DNA of 64,000 nt. It comes from Corynespora cassiicola. Lineage: Eukaryota; Ascomycota; Dothideomycetes; Pleosporales; Corynesporascaceae. This document shows positions 10,237 through 22,038 of this stretch, piece after piece; position 1 is the stretch's first letter, and each line of letters starts with the position of its first letter. The translations under genes were made by a program, and so were the position numbers. The stretch is from contig JAEUWY010000001.1 in assembly GCA_022059125.1 (NCBI GenBank), forward strand, positions 2,046,001-2,110,000, given 5' to 3'. The notes under the pieces are model-generated. The model made no database searches. It was not told where the DNA came from and was given only the letters and a program-made list of their open reading frames with translations.

Positions 10237-11437
10237 TTAGGCCTGTTCAGCCGATAGTGTTTGTGCTGACATGCCAGATGCCCTTTTGTCTTCCTCTTGT
10301 GACGTCTCTCCCAAAGTTAACCAGTGGATTACGCATACGCCCCAGGTTACTGTAGGCCATGTCAGCGAATACAGTAGATCAATCGCAACTCCAACCTACT
10401 GTCAAGTGTGCATACGGTGAGGCAGACCCAGGCCAATTCCCTCCCCCGGAGGTTATAAAATGCGACAACGTTGCCCACGGTCGGCAGCATGACCAAGACC
10501 GACCCAATCATTGACCGCCACAAGAGTACCTCGAACCTCTTTGAGAAGGTCCGGTTAGTAGAGCAGAGTTCCATACCGAGAGGCTCCGTGCGGAGCCTCA
10601 GGATCCTGCGAATACTGCGAGTAGCCCGGCTGGCGGGGAAGGCAGGATTCGTGATACCACCGAACTTGAGCAGCGGCCGCAGGAGGTAGATAAAGGTGGC
10701 TGTGAGGGAGATGTTGATGATGATGTCCAAAACCAGGATTGGTATTGTGATCTGCTCGAGTTAGCAGGAGGCATCGGAGGACGTCTTGGGCACACCGACT
10801 TTCAACGGGATTCCGATCCTGCAACGACCATCCAGGTTCGAAACGTCGAAGATGGACCATATCAGTCCACAGATGGCGACGGTCCCGAAGCCAAAGACGA
10901 TTGAAATCATTCCCACTATCCAGATGGGGTCTCGCCATCTGCTCAACTGCCGTGCCCGAATAGCATGTGTGCGTTCCAGCAAGAACGAAAACCTATCCCG
11001 TCAGGCCATGTGCTTGGGGCCCTTGAATATCACATCAGCTTACATGATTACTTTGACGCTCCCGTAGAAGGCTATGCATATGGAAATTGCAGAATGGCAT
11101 ATTTCTCGAGTCGACAAGCCGAGCCCGCACTGCACAATGGCAGAGGCGACGAGGAAGCCAATGGACAGTACGAATAGGCTCGCCACCAGAACTTGAGAAT
11201 AGTGTAGCCCACCGCCAAGGGCTCCTCCGAGTTGCTTCGAGCGGTAACCTGAGATGTGGTAAGAGACTTGCCGCATTGTATAGACGGTGATTACTAACCG
11301 AGAAGGCATGCGAGTGAAAAGCAACATAACAGAGCAACGATGACAAAAGTAGTCCGACCAAGCTCGCCTTCGCCTATTCGGACATATCCAGGAATGTCAT
11401 CGTTAGCAAACGTTTTCTCACGAGCAAGAATCTTCAT
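10237..11437 (-). CDS. Seven-transmembrane integral membrane protein (rhodopsin-like topology)
   Basis: Five exons rebuilt by phase: 11437-11299, 11248-11044, 10992-10800, 10751-10400 and 10349-10237, giving 333 residues. Seven hydrophobic helices are evident: FVIVALLCCFSLACLL, VLVASLFVLSIGFLVA, ICIAFYGSVKVIMFSFLLER, IWIVGMISIVFGFGTVAI, PILVLDIIINISLTATFIYL, MIGSVLVMLPTVGNVVAF and VCLTVCTLDITWGVCVIHWL. A conserved-looking loop GRCRIGIPLK precedes helix 5. Splice-out of each intron is needed; every unspliced frame stops early, but all junctions close in phase. The topology suggests a receptor-like or sensor protein of the kind common in Pezizomycotina. Ligand, G-protein coupling and family name are not known. 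The donor after LK (GTCGGT) is non-canonical at its +3 to +5 positions. Confidence 0.78.
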
Positions 11438-13089
11438 GAGTGGGAGTGGAGACAGTAGCTGCTAGCGATATTGTGACTTCCATAAGAATTGGGCAGCGTC
11501 AAGTACCATCAAAGGAAAAGGCAAAAAAGAAGTTGGCTGATTAAGGACGAATTCACATCAGGATGCCATAGGTAGAATGCCGTGTTTCACATAGACTTTG
11601 GCGGACTGCCGCTGATACTGCAGCTCTTCACACGGCCTGGATGCTGAAAGGGACGATGGGGGTATGGGGCCCAAAACAAACTTCGACCTAGCGAGGGCAC
11701 GCGCATGATCGCTGCTCCAGACGTTCGAGTTTCCTCGATCAGACATCGGGAAAGGGCCGGAATGCAGTCGACGTGCCCAACCCTTTCAACCGTTGGAAGC
11801 GGAAAGGGCTCCGAGTGCCTTGAGAGCCGCTCAAAGTGAGACCAAGGGTGGGTTTTGGATTTGGATGCCGTGTTCTGGAAATCCAGGGCTGACGTCAGGT
11901 AGTGTGTGACGAGATGGCATTGGGGAAGGGTTCAGCGTCGCAGCAGGCGTAGGAAGATGTACCGAGGCGAATGGAGGGAAATGGCAAAGAAACGAGTGCT
12001 AGTGAGCATCGGATCGGGTAGTCGGCGCACCACTCGTACCAGGTAAAATGGAAATGCTGTGCAGCTGCCGTCATCACGTGATGAAAGCGAAGCCGAGAGA
12101 TGCGGCTGGGCTGGCAAATCCACGGAACTGGTGGCGCCAAACCAACGGCCACAGGGGCTGACATGCAGCGGCGGTGCATTTCATGTTGTCATTTTCCGTC
12201 CGTCTGCATTCCCGTCCTGAGGCAGGCCAACGGACCACGCAGGCACTCGCAGACCCTGGAGCGGCGGGCTGCAGTGGAGGGCCCAAGTCGGTATCACTCG
12301 CGGTTTCTTTGTCGGCAAGGCGTGTGGGCGCTTGGTTGCGTCGGCAGAGCAACCGATGAACGGCGGCGGGCTAGTTGCACGCGAAGACAGGGCCTTCATG
12401 ACGAGCAGGCTGCACACGGCTGGAGTTGGGCGTGGCCGTCTGCATGCTGGGCGATGTGGACTCGACGCACGGCGTCGTCATAACGGCGGGCTGTACACTG
12501 CGACGGGCGAGACAGCCACGGCCGGCGGGGCGAACTTGGCGTTCCAGTCGTCATCGACAGCGAAGAAGCAGCAGGCCAGGCGGTGCGGGTGGTGCGGGCG
12601 GTACGAGCGCTGCGATGAAGAGGCCATGAGGATGAAGTGGGTGCTCGCTTTGCTGCGAACACGCCTCGGCGAACGACGCCCGTGACCCGAGAGAGGGTGG
12701 GCGCGGGCGCGGTTTGGTGGAGCAGCTCGCACGCCGCCCCCAAGCAATGCAGGGATTGCGGCTAGCGTCTGCTCCATTCGCATCTTTCTCATCTTGGGCC
12801 CTCGTTTAGCGCGTTCCAAATTTCCCGCGCCCGCTGGCTTAGCCCTGGCCAACAAGCACCGCCCCCCGTGCGCGCGAGAACAACCTTCTTTGACTTGAGC
12901 TGTCCGTCTCTCTTCTTTCCCCCCCAAGCCCGCCAATGTGCCTCCGAAGCGCCTAATGCCCGTGACTGTTTGACCTCAATCCTGATTATTTCTACACGCC
13001 TCTCCTGTCCCTGCGACGCCCAATCCCCCCCCGCAAGTCTCCCGAACTCCTCGAACCCGCGGAAAAAAGGAGGCCTCACAGGAATCACC
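11438..13089. other. Long intergenic region
   Basis: GC-rich and without a supported gene. Overlapping open frames on both strands in 12100-12900 look like compositional artefacts. A palindromic ATCACGTGAT (E-box/CACGTG type) lies near 12073-12082. The part next to 13090 is presumably the MIPC synthase promoter, and 11438-11560 that of the seven-helix gene. Confidence 0.5.
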
Positions 13090-14240
13090 ATGAGACGAGG
13101 AGTCGCCATCTTCGCTGTTGCCACCGTCATTGTGCTCGGCTTTGCCCTGGTCAATGTCTGGACTCTCATCACCCTCCTCTTCGTCGATGGCCGCGAGGAC
13201 GCCATATCGCGCGCCGAGCTGCCTGCCCCCAACTCTGGCACCATCAGCGAGCGCCCGCAATTAATTCCCAAGATCATCCACCAAACGTACAAGAACGAGA
13301 GCATACCCGAGCACTGGAAGGGTCCCCAGAAGAGCTGCCTGGACCTTCACCCAGACTATGAGTACAAGGTGTGTGCTGCGACTGCGCATCCTCCCGACAA
13401 TCGCTGATAACGACCTCTAGCTGTGGACCGATAAGAAGGCCCGAGAGTTCATAGCTGCTGAGTATGTATCCCCCGCACACTCTTGGTGGGACTCAGCGCT
13501 GATAACCTTCAGATACCCCTGGTTTCTCGAAACCTTCGATGGCTATCCCTACCCCATTCAGCGCGCCGATGCAATCAGGTATTTTGTGCTGCACCACTTC
13601 GGCGGCATCTACATCGACTTGGACGATGTAAGACCTTCCGTACTTTTGAGAAATTCGGGGCCGCCACTAATGCTGTCATCAGGGATGTAACCGTAGCCTC
13701 GACCCTCTGCTAGCCTACCCAGCCTGGGTTCGTCGCACCACCCCCACAGGTATCTCAAACGACGCCATGGGTGCCGTTCCCCGCCATCCCTTCTTCCTCA
13801 AGGCCATCGACTCGCTGCCTGAGTACAACCGTCGATGGATCCTCCCGTATATCACCGTCATGGGCTCGACCGGTCCCCTCTTTCTCAGCGTCATCTGGCG
13901 CCATTACAATAACGCCAACCCCGAGGGTGACGACCGCGTCCGCATTCTCTTCCCCGACGAGTACAACAACCACCCTTGGAGCTTCTTCACCCACCACCTC
14001 GGTAACAGCTGGCACAGCAACGATGTCAGGCTCATTTTCTGGATGGCCCAGCACTGGGTCTTCTTGACCATTATCGGTTTCACCGTCGGCTTTGCGCTCC
14101 TGTACTGCATCTACGCCACATTTATCCGCCCGCGCCAAGGCAACAACTCCAAGAACCGCTTCTCATACACTCGGTTGCCCTTCTACCGCCGCATCAGCTC
14201 CAAATCGAGCTTCGAGCTGGACGACCGACACCAGGTCTAA
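13090..14240 (+). CDS. Mannosyl phosphorylinositol ceramide (MIPC) synthase catalytic subunit, SUR1/CSH1-type GT32
   Basis: Golgi glycosyltransferase that adds mannose to inositol phosphorylceramide in fungal sphingolipid synthesis. Exons 13090-13368, 13421-13461 (a 41-base exon), 13513-13627 and 13683-14240 give 330 residues. A signal-anchor helix lies at about residues 3-30. The GT32 core starts with PKIIHQTYKNESIPEHW and includes ADAIRYFVLHHFGGIYIDLDD. The metal-binding DxD is D142/D144, at the very end of exon 3. A TGPLFLS segment and a luminal WHSNDVR region follow, then one or two C-terminal membrane helices (WVFLTIIGFTVGFALLYCIY) and a Ser-rich cytosolic tail. Length and order match SUR1-like proteins. 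A regulatory CSG2-type partner is expected but is not in this window. Confidence 0.93.
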
Positions 14241-16277
14241 ACAAACCTCCACCTCCTCCTTCTGCCACTTTTTTTATTTAATGAGCAAATCATCCTTGTA
14301 ATACCGAACATAAGCATTTTCTGGCGTCCATCTCACTCGCTTAACTTATCCTTTCTTGTTCTGCTCCTTGGAATGAACCAGCCCTTTTTTCCCTTTCTCA
14401 TGCACACTTTTTCATGCGGCTACGGCGGCTGGATGATGCTACTCCTGCTCATCGCTTCGCACCGATAGAGTTCTTGTTTTAATCCTTTTTCTCCGCCTTT
14501 TTTTTTATAATGGATGCGAGCGAGGTGCCACTACGTGATACATAGAAAGCCTCGGGGTCATGCAACGGGTTTCCATTTATCAGCTTTTAGAGTCACGAAT
14601 CGCGGGATAACAATAACGGGTCCCCAACACGGCAAAACCAACACACTTGTACGTATTATAGCTGGAGGGAGAGCGATGCTAGGGGGAGGATTAGACATCG
14701 CGTGGACAGCGCGCGTTGTGAGAGCATCATGTAACGAACAGAGTCGATCTTCGACCCGCCAATCAACCAATCAAGGAGTGATTGCCAATGGCTATGCATA
14801 CCTCTTCCTTCTGCACGGTGACTCGGATGCAATTGGTTCATTCTGTCCGCAGGTGAATTATCGAAAAAAGGTCGTTTGGCAGTTATATTTCGGAATGCGG
14901 TTCCGAGGCCTTCCGCCCAGGTCATTTCCCAACCGCGCGCCTCCCCTATCTTTCCCCTCCGCGTAAAAGAAAGCTAGGACCGACCCCTTTAGCTCCATCT
15001 CATCACACGGAGCGGAGGGGCGTGTACCTGCATGTACGACCCACTTCCTGGCCCCTTTTTTGTATTTCGCTGGTTCTGGAGCGATAGGTTGGTTTGGGGG
15101 TAGGGGGATGTGCAGGTTTAGGGTTTCCGCGGGCTTCCGGTTGGGGCAGTGAGGGGGGGAGGGGCAGGATTGCGATGTGAGACTTTGCCCTTTTTGGTCT
15201 GTTGATTTCCTTTTTCTATCACTCGTTTGATATCCTTTGAAAGGAGGGGAGGGAGGGGGAGGGAATCCGAAGATGTGGTTCGGAAGCGAGGGGTTTCGGG
15301 TTCGTTTTCGGTGCGACGTGGGTGAGGTGGTAGGTGTAAGCGTAGAGGGATGTGCGTGGCTTGGGGTGAGCAGGAACTGAGCGGGAGCTTGTACGATGGT
15401 GAGATTTATTATTAGGCTATCAGGCTTGCAGTGGAGGATTGCGTGGACGCTTTGGCAATGTGTTAGGTGTGATAGGTGGGCGGTAAAGTGGACGCGTAGG
15501 GGCGGAAGGTCGGTGAATTCGGTGATTTATGTTTGGAGGGGCGCGGTGCTTGGAGGTGCGGGTCCGAAATGGGATCAAGATGCGAGGGAGGGTGAGAAGT
15601 AAGAGGAGAGCAAGGTATGAGAAAGGGCCAAAATGCAAGCCAAGTTATATGTGGCGGTCACATATGAGACCGTATATTGTTCAACATGGCCAAGACTTGA
15701 AGAGAGATCTGAAAGTTCAATCTTGAGAGAAGGTGAGAAAGTTTTAAAGTTAACACGAAACTGTTCCAGCTCGAACTTTCGCAATGCTTTCCTGATGTTT
15801 GATTATATTGAAGAATGGATGTACGCTTCACATGTTTAGTTATAGCATTAGTTGCGAAAATGAGATATAATCCGCCGGGTCCCGATGTTCTGATGCCCTC
15901 GATGTCTGGGCCGTAACATGTAGTGATCTAGACATTACGTACGTTCTCTAGTAATGACAACTGTATAAAAGAGACTGTCAACCCGACTATCTTGGTTTGG
16001 GGGTTCGATGCAATATTATAGAGGAGCATTCAACAGAGTTGGAAATTGATAGAATGATGTGCTTTCTCGGATGCACATCCACCCTTCAATTCGAGGTTGC
16101 AACAGGTCTAGTATGACCTCAGGCGCCTTAGGTGATGTACGTCCCACAGATACCCAACAATGAAGAAGAAGATGGTTCATGCTTCATGGAACAGCGTGTA
16201 TTGAGGTCTTCCATTCCCCCTCCTCAGAAGCTATGCAAAAGTCAAATCGTTATTCGCCCTTAGAAATATGAAACTTT
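14241..16277. other. Intergenic region between convergent genes
   Basis: Two kilobases without a recognisable gene, with purine-rich G/A tracts near 15240-15260 and T-rich stretches. Open frames such as 14514-14966 show no domain or splice support. Confidence 0.5.
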
Positions 16278-17389
16278 TTAATCCCTCCAACCCACAAATA
16301 CTTCATCCGTCCTGAACCTCTGTGTGCAGATGCTGTCCTTCAAGCTAGTGGTAACTCCAGTCTGGTATTCCAACAGCCCGGCGTGTGCTATCATAATGCC
16401 GTTGTCAATGCAGAACCTTTCATCAGTCGCAAATACACTGCCGCCTCGATCTCGAGCCATAAGGCCCATCATCTGCTGCAGCCTTTCGTTGGAACCAACA
16501 CCTCCTACCACCAGTACCTGCTTCGAGCCGACATGTGCCATTGCGCGCTCGGTAATCTCCACCAGCATCGCAAAGATTGTCTCTTGCAGTGAAAAGCACA
16601 GATCCGCCCTCGAGACAAGCTCTCCGTCCTCTGTCTTTAACCGTTTCCCGAGGGGCAAGCTCTCATCCAATCCAACCGCCAGCAGATCTGCGGCTGCCAA
16701 TATACCGGAGAAGCTCGCGTCCATTCCCTTGACGGCGTAGGGAAGATCTACCAGATTTTTGCCCTTCTTTGCCAACTGTTCGACATTGTAGCCTGGGAAA
16801 GGGTCGTTCGGGATCATGAGCGTGCGCGCGAAGCGGTCTATACAGTTTCCGATGGCAATGTCAAGAGTCTCGCCGAATATTCGGTATCGCTGTGCGCTGT
16901 AGGCTATGACTTGTGTGTTTCCGCCTGAGACATATAGGACGACGGGGTTGGAGGCGTTGGTTATGGAACGACCCATTTCAATATCTGTGCAAAGTTATTC
17001 ATGTACGCAACAAGATCATATCGGCACTTGAGCTCACGGCCAACGCAGTGGTTCACGCCCACCAGCGGCTTTCCCCAAAGCAGACTAATTGTTCTGGCGG
17101 CGAGCGCAACGCTCTGCAGGGGCGCTCCCATGCCCGGACCTTTCGTATAGCATATGCAATCAATGTCCTCAATCTTGACGCCTGCTTGCTTCACTGCTTG
17201 CTTGATCAGGCGCACAACCCATGCGCGGTGATGTAGGGCCGTATCCTTTGGAAGGAAGCCCTCGCCCGGCGGGGAATTATAAGTGTGGCGCAAGTTTGCG
17301 AGAATGACGGGAGGCTTGTTTGGGGACGGGTGTGATATTATCCCGATGCCTATTTTATTGGCACTGCCTTCGAGGCCTATTGCGATCAT
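16278..17389 (-). CDS. KAE1: tRNA N6-threonylcarbamoyladenosine synthase, KEOPS subunit KAE1 (OSGEP)
   Basis: Catalytic ATPase-fold subunit of the KEOPS/EKC complex, which transfers threonylcarbamoyl to A37 of ANN-decoding tRNAs. Two exons, 17389-17038 and 16984-16278, give 352 residues, the usual Kae1 length. The protein begins [17 protein letters not shown] and contains [11 protein letters not shown], the metal-binding HxxxH (H114 and H118; NHCVGH), [13 protein letters not shown] and [18 protein letters not shown], ending with the nucleotide-site [12 protein letters not shown] and [12 protein letters not shown]. The intron splits the codon of the second metal histidine. The initiator is the ATG matching the family N-terminus; the frame is open further upstream but that part has no family resemblance. 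Cytosolic/nuclear type rather than mitochondrial Qri7, because no transit peptide precedes the family start. Confidence 0.96.
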
Positions 17390-17965
17390 CGTGGCGGTTG
17401 TGGCGGGCGATTCGAGCTGCTGGGCAGAATGTTGAAGGAGGGGTGACGATGGGCACGCGCCAAGACTGTGCGTATCGATAAAGATTTTGAAGATCTTCGG
17501 ATACCGTAGGGCTGGGTGGCTGGGAAGGCTGAAGACGTTCCGGCCTTTTTTTTTTCCTGACAATGATGGTCTCTTATGTCGAGATCGCAATGTACATGGA
17601 GATTTTGGCACTATGCTTTGCTCATATTAAGCCTACAAGGTCGTCTAGGGGAGACCCTGCATAGGGGTCTTGTACGTCACTGCAGACAAACCTCCGAATA
17701 GCAGTACTCTCATGCGCTGGGCCTGTTTATCTGCCCAGACAATACACGAAAGATATACTGACGAAAAGGCACACTTTCAAATTCAATTGCTCGTTGTGTC
17801 GCCTTTTGCGCTGGGCTCTGGGTGTGGAGCTTTGAGTGCTGTCAAACCCCTTGGCCAATAGTAGCGCCCCTCGGCTCGGGTCTACCTGACCGCTAAAGCT
17901 CCACCGTGCTCGACCATATTTCCTCCCATCCCAACTTCAAACACTCCTTTTTCCAAAAAACACCC
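17390..17965. promoter_or_regulatory. Putative bidirectional promoter (KAE1 / SET methyltransferase)
   Basis: A 576-base gap lies between divergent start codons. No specific site was identified. Shared regulation is inferred from arrangement and would fit two translation-linked genes. Confidence 0.4.
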
Positions 17966-19558
17966 ATGGCGACCTTCGACGAGTCCAGCCGCGCCTTCGT
18001 TGCCTGGCTCTCACAGGCTGGAGCGGAAATCAGCAACAAGATCGAACTTAGGGACCTCCGGGACATTCAGGCCGGGAGAGGCGTTGGTACGTCAATATTG
18101 GCACTGGATTCGGAGACTTCTTGCCTCCTGCTATGCGCCCATCCCCACTCCCCAACATAGAATCGAGTCTGACGAATGTCAGTCGCCGCACAAGACATCG
18201 AAGAAGACGAAGTCCTGTTCCGCGTCCCGCGCTCGGCCATTCTATCCGTGGAGAACTCGATCCTTTCCAAGGAGATCCCGAAGGCGACCCTCGACCACCT
18301 TGGGCCATGGCTGTCGCTGATCCTCGTCATGCTCTACGAATACCAAAACGGCGACGCTTCGAACTGGGCCCCATACTTCCGCATCCTGCCGTCGGAATTC
18401 AACACGCTCATGTTCTGGGAGGAGGACGAGCTTGCCGAACTTCAAGCTAGCGCCGTTCGAGCGAAGATCGGGAAAACCGGGGCGGATGAATCTTTCAAGA
18501 ATGAGCTCATACCCGTCATCAGAGAATTTGCCGAAGTCTTCTTCTCAGGCGATGCAGCCGCAAGAGAGCGTGCCGAACAGTTGGCTGGCCCCGAGGGTCT
18601 CGCCCTGATGCACAGGATGGGGACCCTCATCATGGCCTACGCCTTCGACGTGGAGCCTGCACAGCAAGAGAAGGACGTGGATGAGGAGGGCTATGCCTCC
18701 GAAGACGAGGACGAGGCGCTCCCCAAGGGCATGGTCCCCATGGCCGACATGCTCAATGCCGACGCCGACAGAAATAACGTACGTTCTCCTTGGCTCGGCC
18801 GACCCCCACCCCCACTTCACCACTAACCAAAACCACGTCAAAAACAGGCCCGCCTCTTCTACGAAGAAAACTCTCTTTCCATGAAAGCCCTCAAACCCAT
18901 CCAAGCCGGCGAAGAAATTTTCAATGACTATGGCCCCCTCCCCCGTTCCGACCTGTTGCGCAGATACGGCTACATAACAGACAACTACGCGCAATACGAC
19001 GTGGTCGAGATCCCGCACGAGCTCGTCAACAACGTCGCCGCAGCCGCAAACATCGCCTCGGACGCCCGCATCGACTACCTCGACGAGCAAGGCGTCATCG
19101 ACTCGGGCTACGACATCACCGCCTCCTCCCCCTTCGACCTTACAGAGAGCATCGCCCCCGAGCTCATTGTCCTAATCGAAACCCTCCTCCTCCCTCAGCC
19201 CGAATTCGAGCGCCTCGCCCGCAAGGGAAAGCTCCCCAAGCCTGACAAGATCTCCCCGAGAGCCGTCGAGTTCCTGCAGAGACTGGTTCAGGATCGGGCC
19301 AGGCAGTACCCTACCACCTTGGAGGACGATCTCGCGCAGAGTGCGCCCGTGCCGATGAGCGGCGCGTACGCGTCCAAGGAGCGCCGATATGCCATGGCGC
19401 GTGCGGTGCGCATCGGGGAGAAGAAGATTCTGAAAGAGGCTGAGCGGGCATTGAGCGTGCTGGTGAGCGAGGGCAAGGGCGTGAGCGGCGTGTTGAAGAG
19501 GGCGGCTGAGGATGAAGATGCCGATGAGGGTTCGGGTAAGAGGATGCGAGTGGAGTGA
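17966..19558 (+). CDS. SET-domain ribosomal lysine N-methyltransferase, RKM4-like
   Basis: Exons 17966-18086, 18183-18778 and 18848-19558 give 475 residues. The protein has the split SET plus Rubisco-LSMT substrate-binding architecture of the RKM1-4/SETD6 family, which methylates ribosomal proteins such as Rpl42. Visible motifs are VPRSAILSVENS near the start of SET, the insert region NWAPYFRILPSEF, VPMADMLNADADRNNARLFY, and the SAM/lysine-site end EEIFNDYGPLPRSDLLRRYGY. A helical C-terminal domain (about residues 300-475) follows, with an acidic/basic tail that could include a nuclear signal (SGKRMRVE). The specific RKM4 assignment is a best guess within the family. Confidence 0.9.
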
Positions 19559-20071
19559 GTCAGAGGCGCACTGGCAATCAAGATGTTTTTGCAGAGGAAA
19601 GAAACAAGTGCCTGTCTGTAAGAGCATGGAGGGAAGAACAGGGGTCGTCAAAAGTCATTGATGGGAATGCACACCACAGCATACGAGGGAAACGCCATCA
19701 TGGGTAAGTTTTCAACTTTTTTATCTTGGCTTTATCTGGATATATGCTGCTCAAGGCAACTGTTTGCTAATGTACAATCCAAGAATAGCAACAGCGGCTG
19801 ACGGATCAGCGGCTGCGCGTCGCGGCATACCCCTCGCTCCTGTAAGGCCCCCAAAGCACAGGATACTGTACTTAAAGTGGTAGAAAGATTTGGCCGGTAA
19901 TGGAACCTTTGTTGAACGACCTGTTTCGAGCCCGCCGTATTCGATACGTTCATTTGTCCCAAAAAACACAAGAGGGTATAACTCGCCGGATTAAAAAACG
20001 CAATATCTCATCTTCTCGTCAAAGGTCAAAGATTTGCAGAAAGAGAAAGTTTCCGCGCCTGATCAATCGAT
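19559..20071. other. Intergenic region between convergent genes
   Basis: Shared 3' flanks of the SET methyltransferase and EPL1 genes. AT-richer than the flanking exons; nothing else seen. Confidence 0.5.
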
Positions 20072-22038
20072 TCAACCCGCACTGGAAGGAGGCATGAGGT
20101 GTCCGGATGCAGATCGATTGTGGTTGTCAATCTGCCTTCGGGTCTGAGCGGCTGCGGCTGCTGCGGCTTGCTGGGCATGCTGCTTTTCTGCCTGTCGGTC
20201 GATCATGATGCGGTAACGGATGTGCATGTTGTCGGTCCAGTCTACTGGGTATACCTGTTCGTCCTCGCTACTGTCGCCCGAGAACTTCCAGCGGTCGGCT
20301 ACACGCTCATCGACGGCGTCGAGCTTCTGGCGCTTTACACCTCGACGGTCGATCATTGTCCGGCCCCCTCGACCGACACGACGACGGAAGCGAGACTGAT
20401 CTTGGAAAGGAACATCGTCCGGAGGAGTTCCATATCTAATCCGAGCTCCCTGCTGCGGTTGGACCTGCTTGTTTGCACATTTGACAGCCATGGGATTGGC
20501 AGCAGCTTCGTCCGAGGACGTTGATCCTGGCGGCGTGGGCAATTGTGAAGAGGTGAAGACACGGCGAAAGTCTGATTTTGCAGCGGCTTGTTCCAGCGGG
20601 GGTGTGATGGGGCGCCATGTCTGGTCGACCCATCCGATGTTCCATTTCTGGTGCTTCATCAAGTGCTCCTCGATGAAGCCATCGATGACTTCATGCTTCT
20701 TGGCTTGTTGGTCGTCAAGATACTGGAGATCCGAATCGAGGAGACGGCCATCTCCACGGGTGCCTTGTGGCTTGTTGGCCATGCCGGGAATGCCAACACG
20801 GACATCCCGAACGTCGACTCTCGGCTTGGGCTTGGGGGCGGGCTGATGAGTTAGCACGGCTCCGGGAACGGGCGCGCCCACGCGTACCTTTTGGTTGATG
20901 AGGAGCTCTTCGTCGTGCTCTTTGACGCCGAGCTTCCTCTTGATCTCCTTGACCGCGCTGCGCTGCTCGAAGATGAGCTTTTCCATGCCGAGTTGTTCGC
21001 GGATCATGACCTCTCGGCGCTTGACATGCGACATTAGTAGTCGGGCTTCCTCCAATTCCTTGCGTAGCTTCTTCAACTTCTCCGTCACCTGCGCATCTCG
21101 GCCGCGAGTCTTGCGGACCTGGCGCACCTCGCGACGGCGGAAGCACACATATGGATCAGAGTCATCGGTCTCGAGATTGGTCTCGAACTTGAGACTGGGA
21201 AGCAGTGCGCGGTTACCTTGTGCCAGGCGCCTGTCCTTCCAGTGCTCGTAAATGTCCTTGGCAAACCGCCTGGCGGAATCACTAATAGTCTCGTCGAATT
21301 CGGCAGCAAGATCTTCATACGACAGCACGGGGGGGTTATCCACTGCGGCAAAGGGCTGCTTGGTCTGAGTGGTCTCTTCGAAGAAGTTCATGACTTCCTC
21401 GAATTCATCTTCTGAGCACTGGGCGCCTTTGCCTCTTTTCTGATTGTATGCCTTGAGGAAGGCGACATCGTCGCTGGTCATGCAATATGGACATCCTATG
21501 GTGTCCTCCACCGTGGACGAGAAGCGAATGTAGGTGGCAGGCTGGGTGAAGTGCCTGGGATAGAGGTCGTCATACTGCAGTTTGCTTGTGACTGCCTCTG
21601 GGGTTGGAATGTAGAGCTGTGCGACCTTGGTGCCGCCCTGAGCCGCAGCCTGGGCTGCTGAGATGACAGCCTGCAAATGGTGCTCCTGGAAGGTAGGTTA
21701 GCAAGGCGCTCGATGCAAGGTAAGTAAGACGGACTGTAGCATGGCACGCTTGGCCGTCAATCACGTGGTAGGTGATGATGACTGCGCTCGCGACGCCGCC
21801 CAGGATATTGCTCGATATCAAAGGGGTGCGCAATGATGACGAAAGCGGCTAGCGCCAGATTGGGAAGGCAACTCACAATTTCCTCTCCTTTTTCCACGCC
21901 CGTCTCGACCTTGGGCATATGACGCGAGGCATCGTCGTCGATGAGCGGCTCAATGTCCTTTTCGCGGAGCACGGACAGGTTCTGCTTGGTGGACAGCTTG
22001 CGCTGGCGGAAGCGCTGGCTGGCGACGCGCTGCGACAT
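20072..22038 (-). CDS. EPL1: Enhancer of polycomb-like protein 1, NuA4 histone acetyltransferase subunit
   Basis: Bridges the Esa1-Yng2-Eaf6 piccolo module to the rest of NuA4, so it acts in nuclear H4/H2A acetylation. Exons 22038-21877, 21685-20888 and 20842-20072 give 576 residues. The EPcA domain starts at residue 10 (RFRQRKLSTKQNLSVLRE) and continues through YIPTPEAVTSKLQYDDLYP and GCPYCMTSDDVAFLKAYN. A basic coiled coil (RGRDAQVTEKLKKLRKELEE) precedes the second intron. The C-terminal EPcC-like part has QKWNIGWVDQTWRPIT and RFRRRVGRGGRTMIDRRG. The second intron is only 45 bases, a multiple of three without a stop. It is called because it has GTACGC, GCTAAC and CAG signals and separates otherwise contiguous family sequence; retention would give 591 residues. 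Confidence 0.93.

Noticed and set aside
10237..11437. Series of short minus-strand frames that looked like a broken membrane-protein gene
   Set aside because: Five exons with GT-AG borders join in phase without any stop, so it is intact.
14514..14966. 150-codon plus-strand open frame
   Set aside because: No domain, no family resemblance, unnatural composition and no splice-compatible neighbours.
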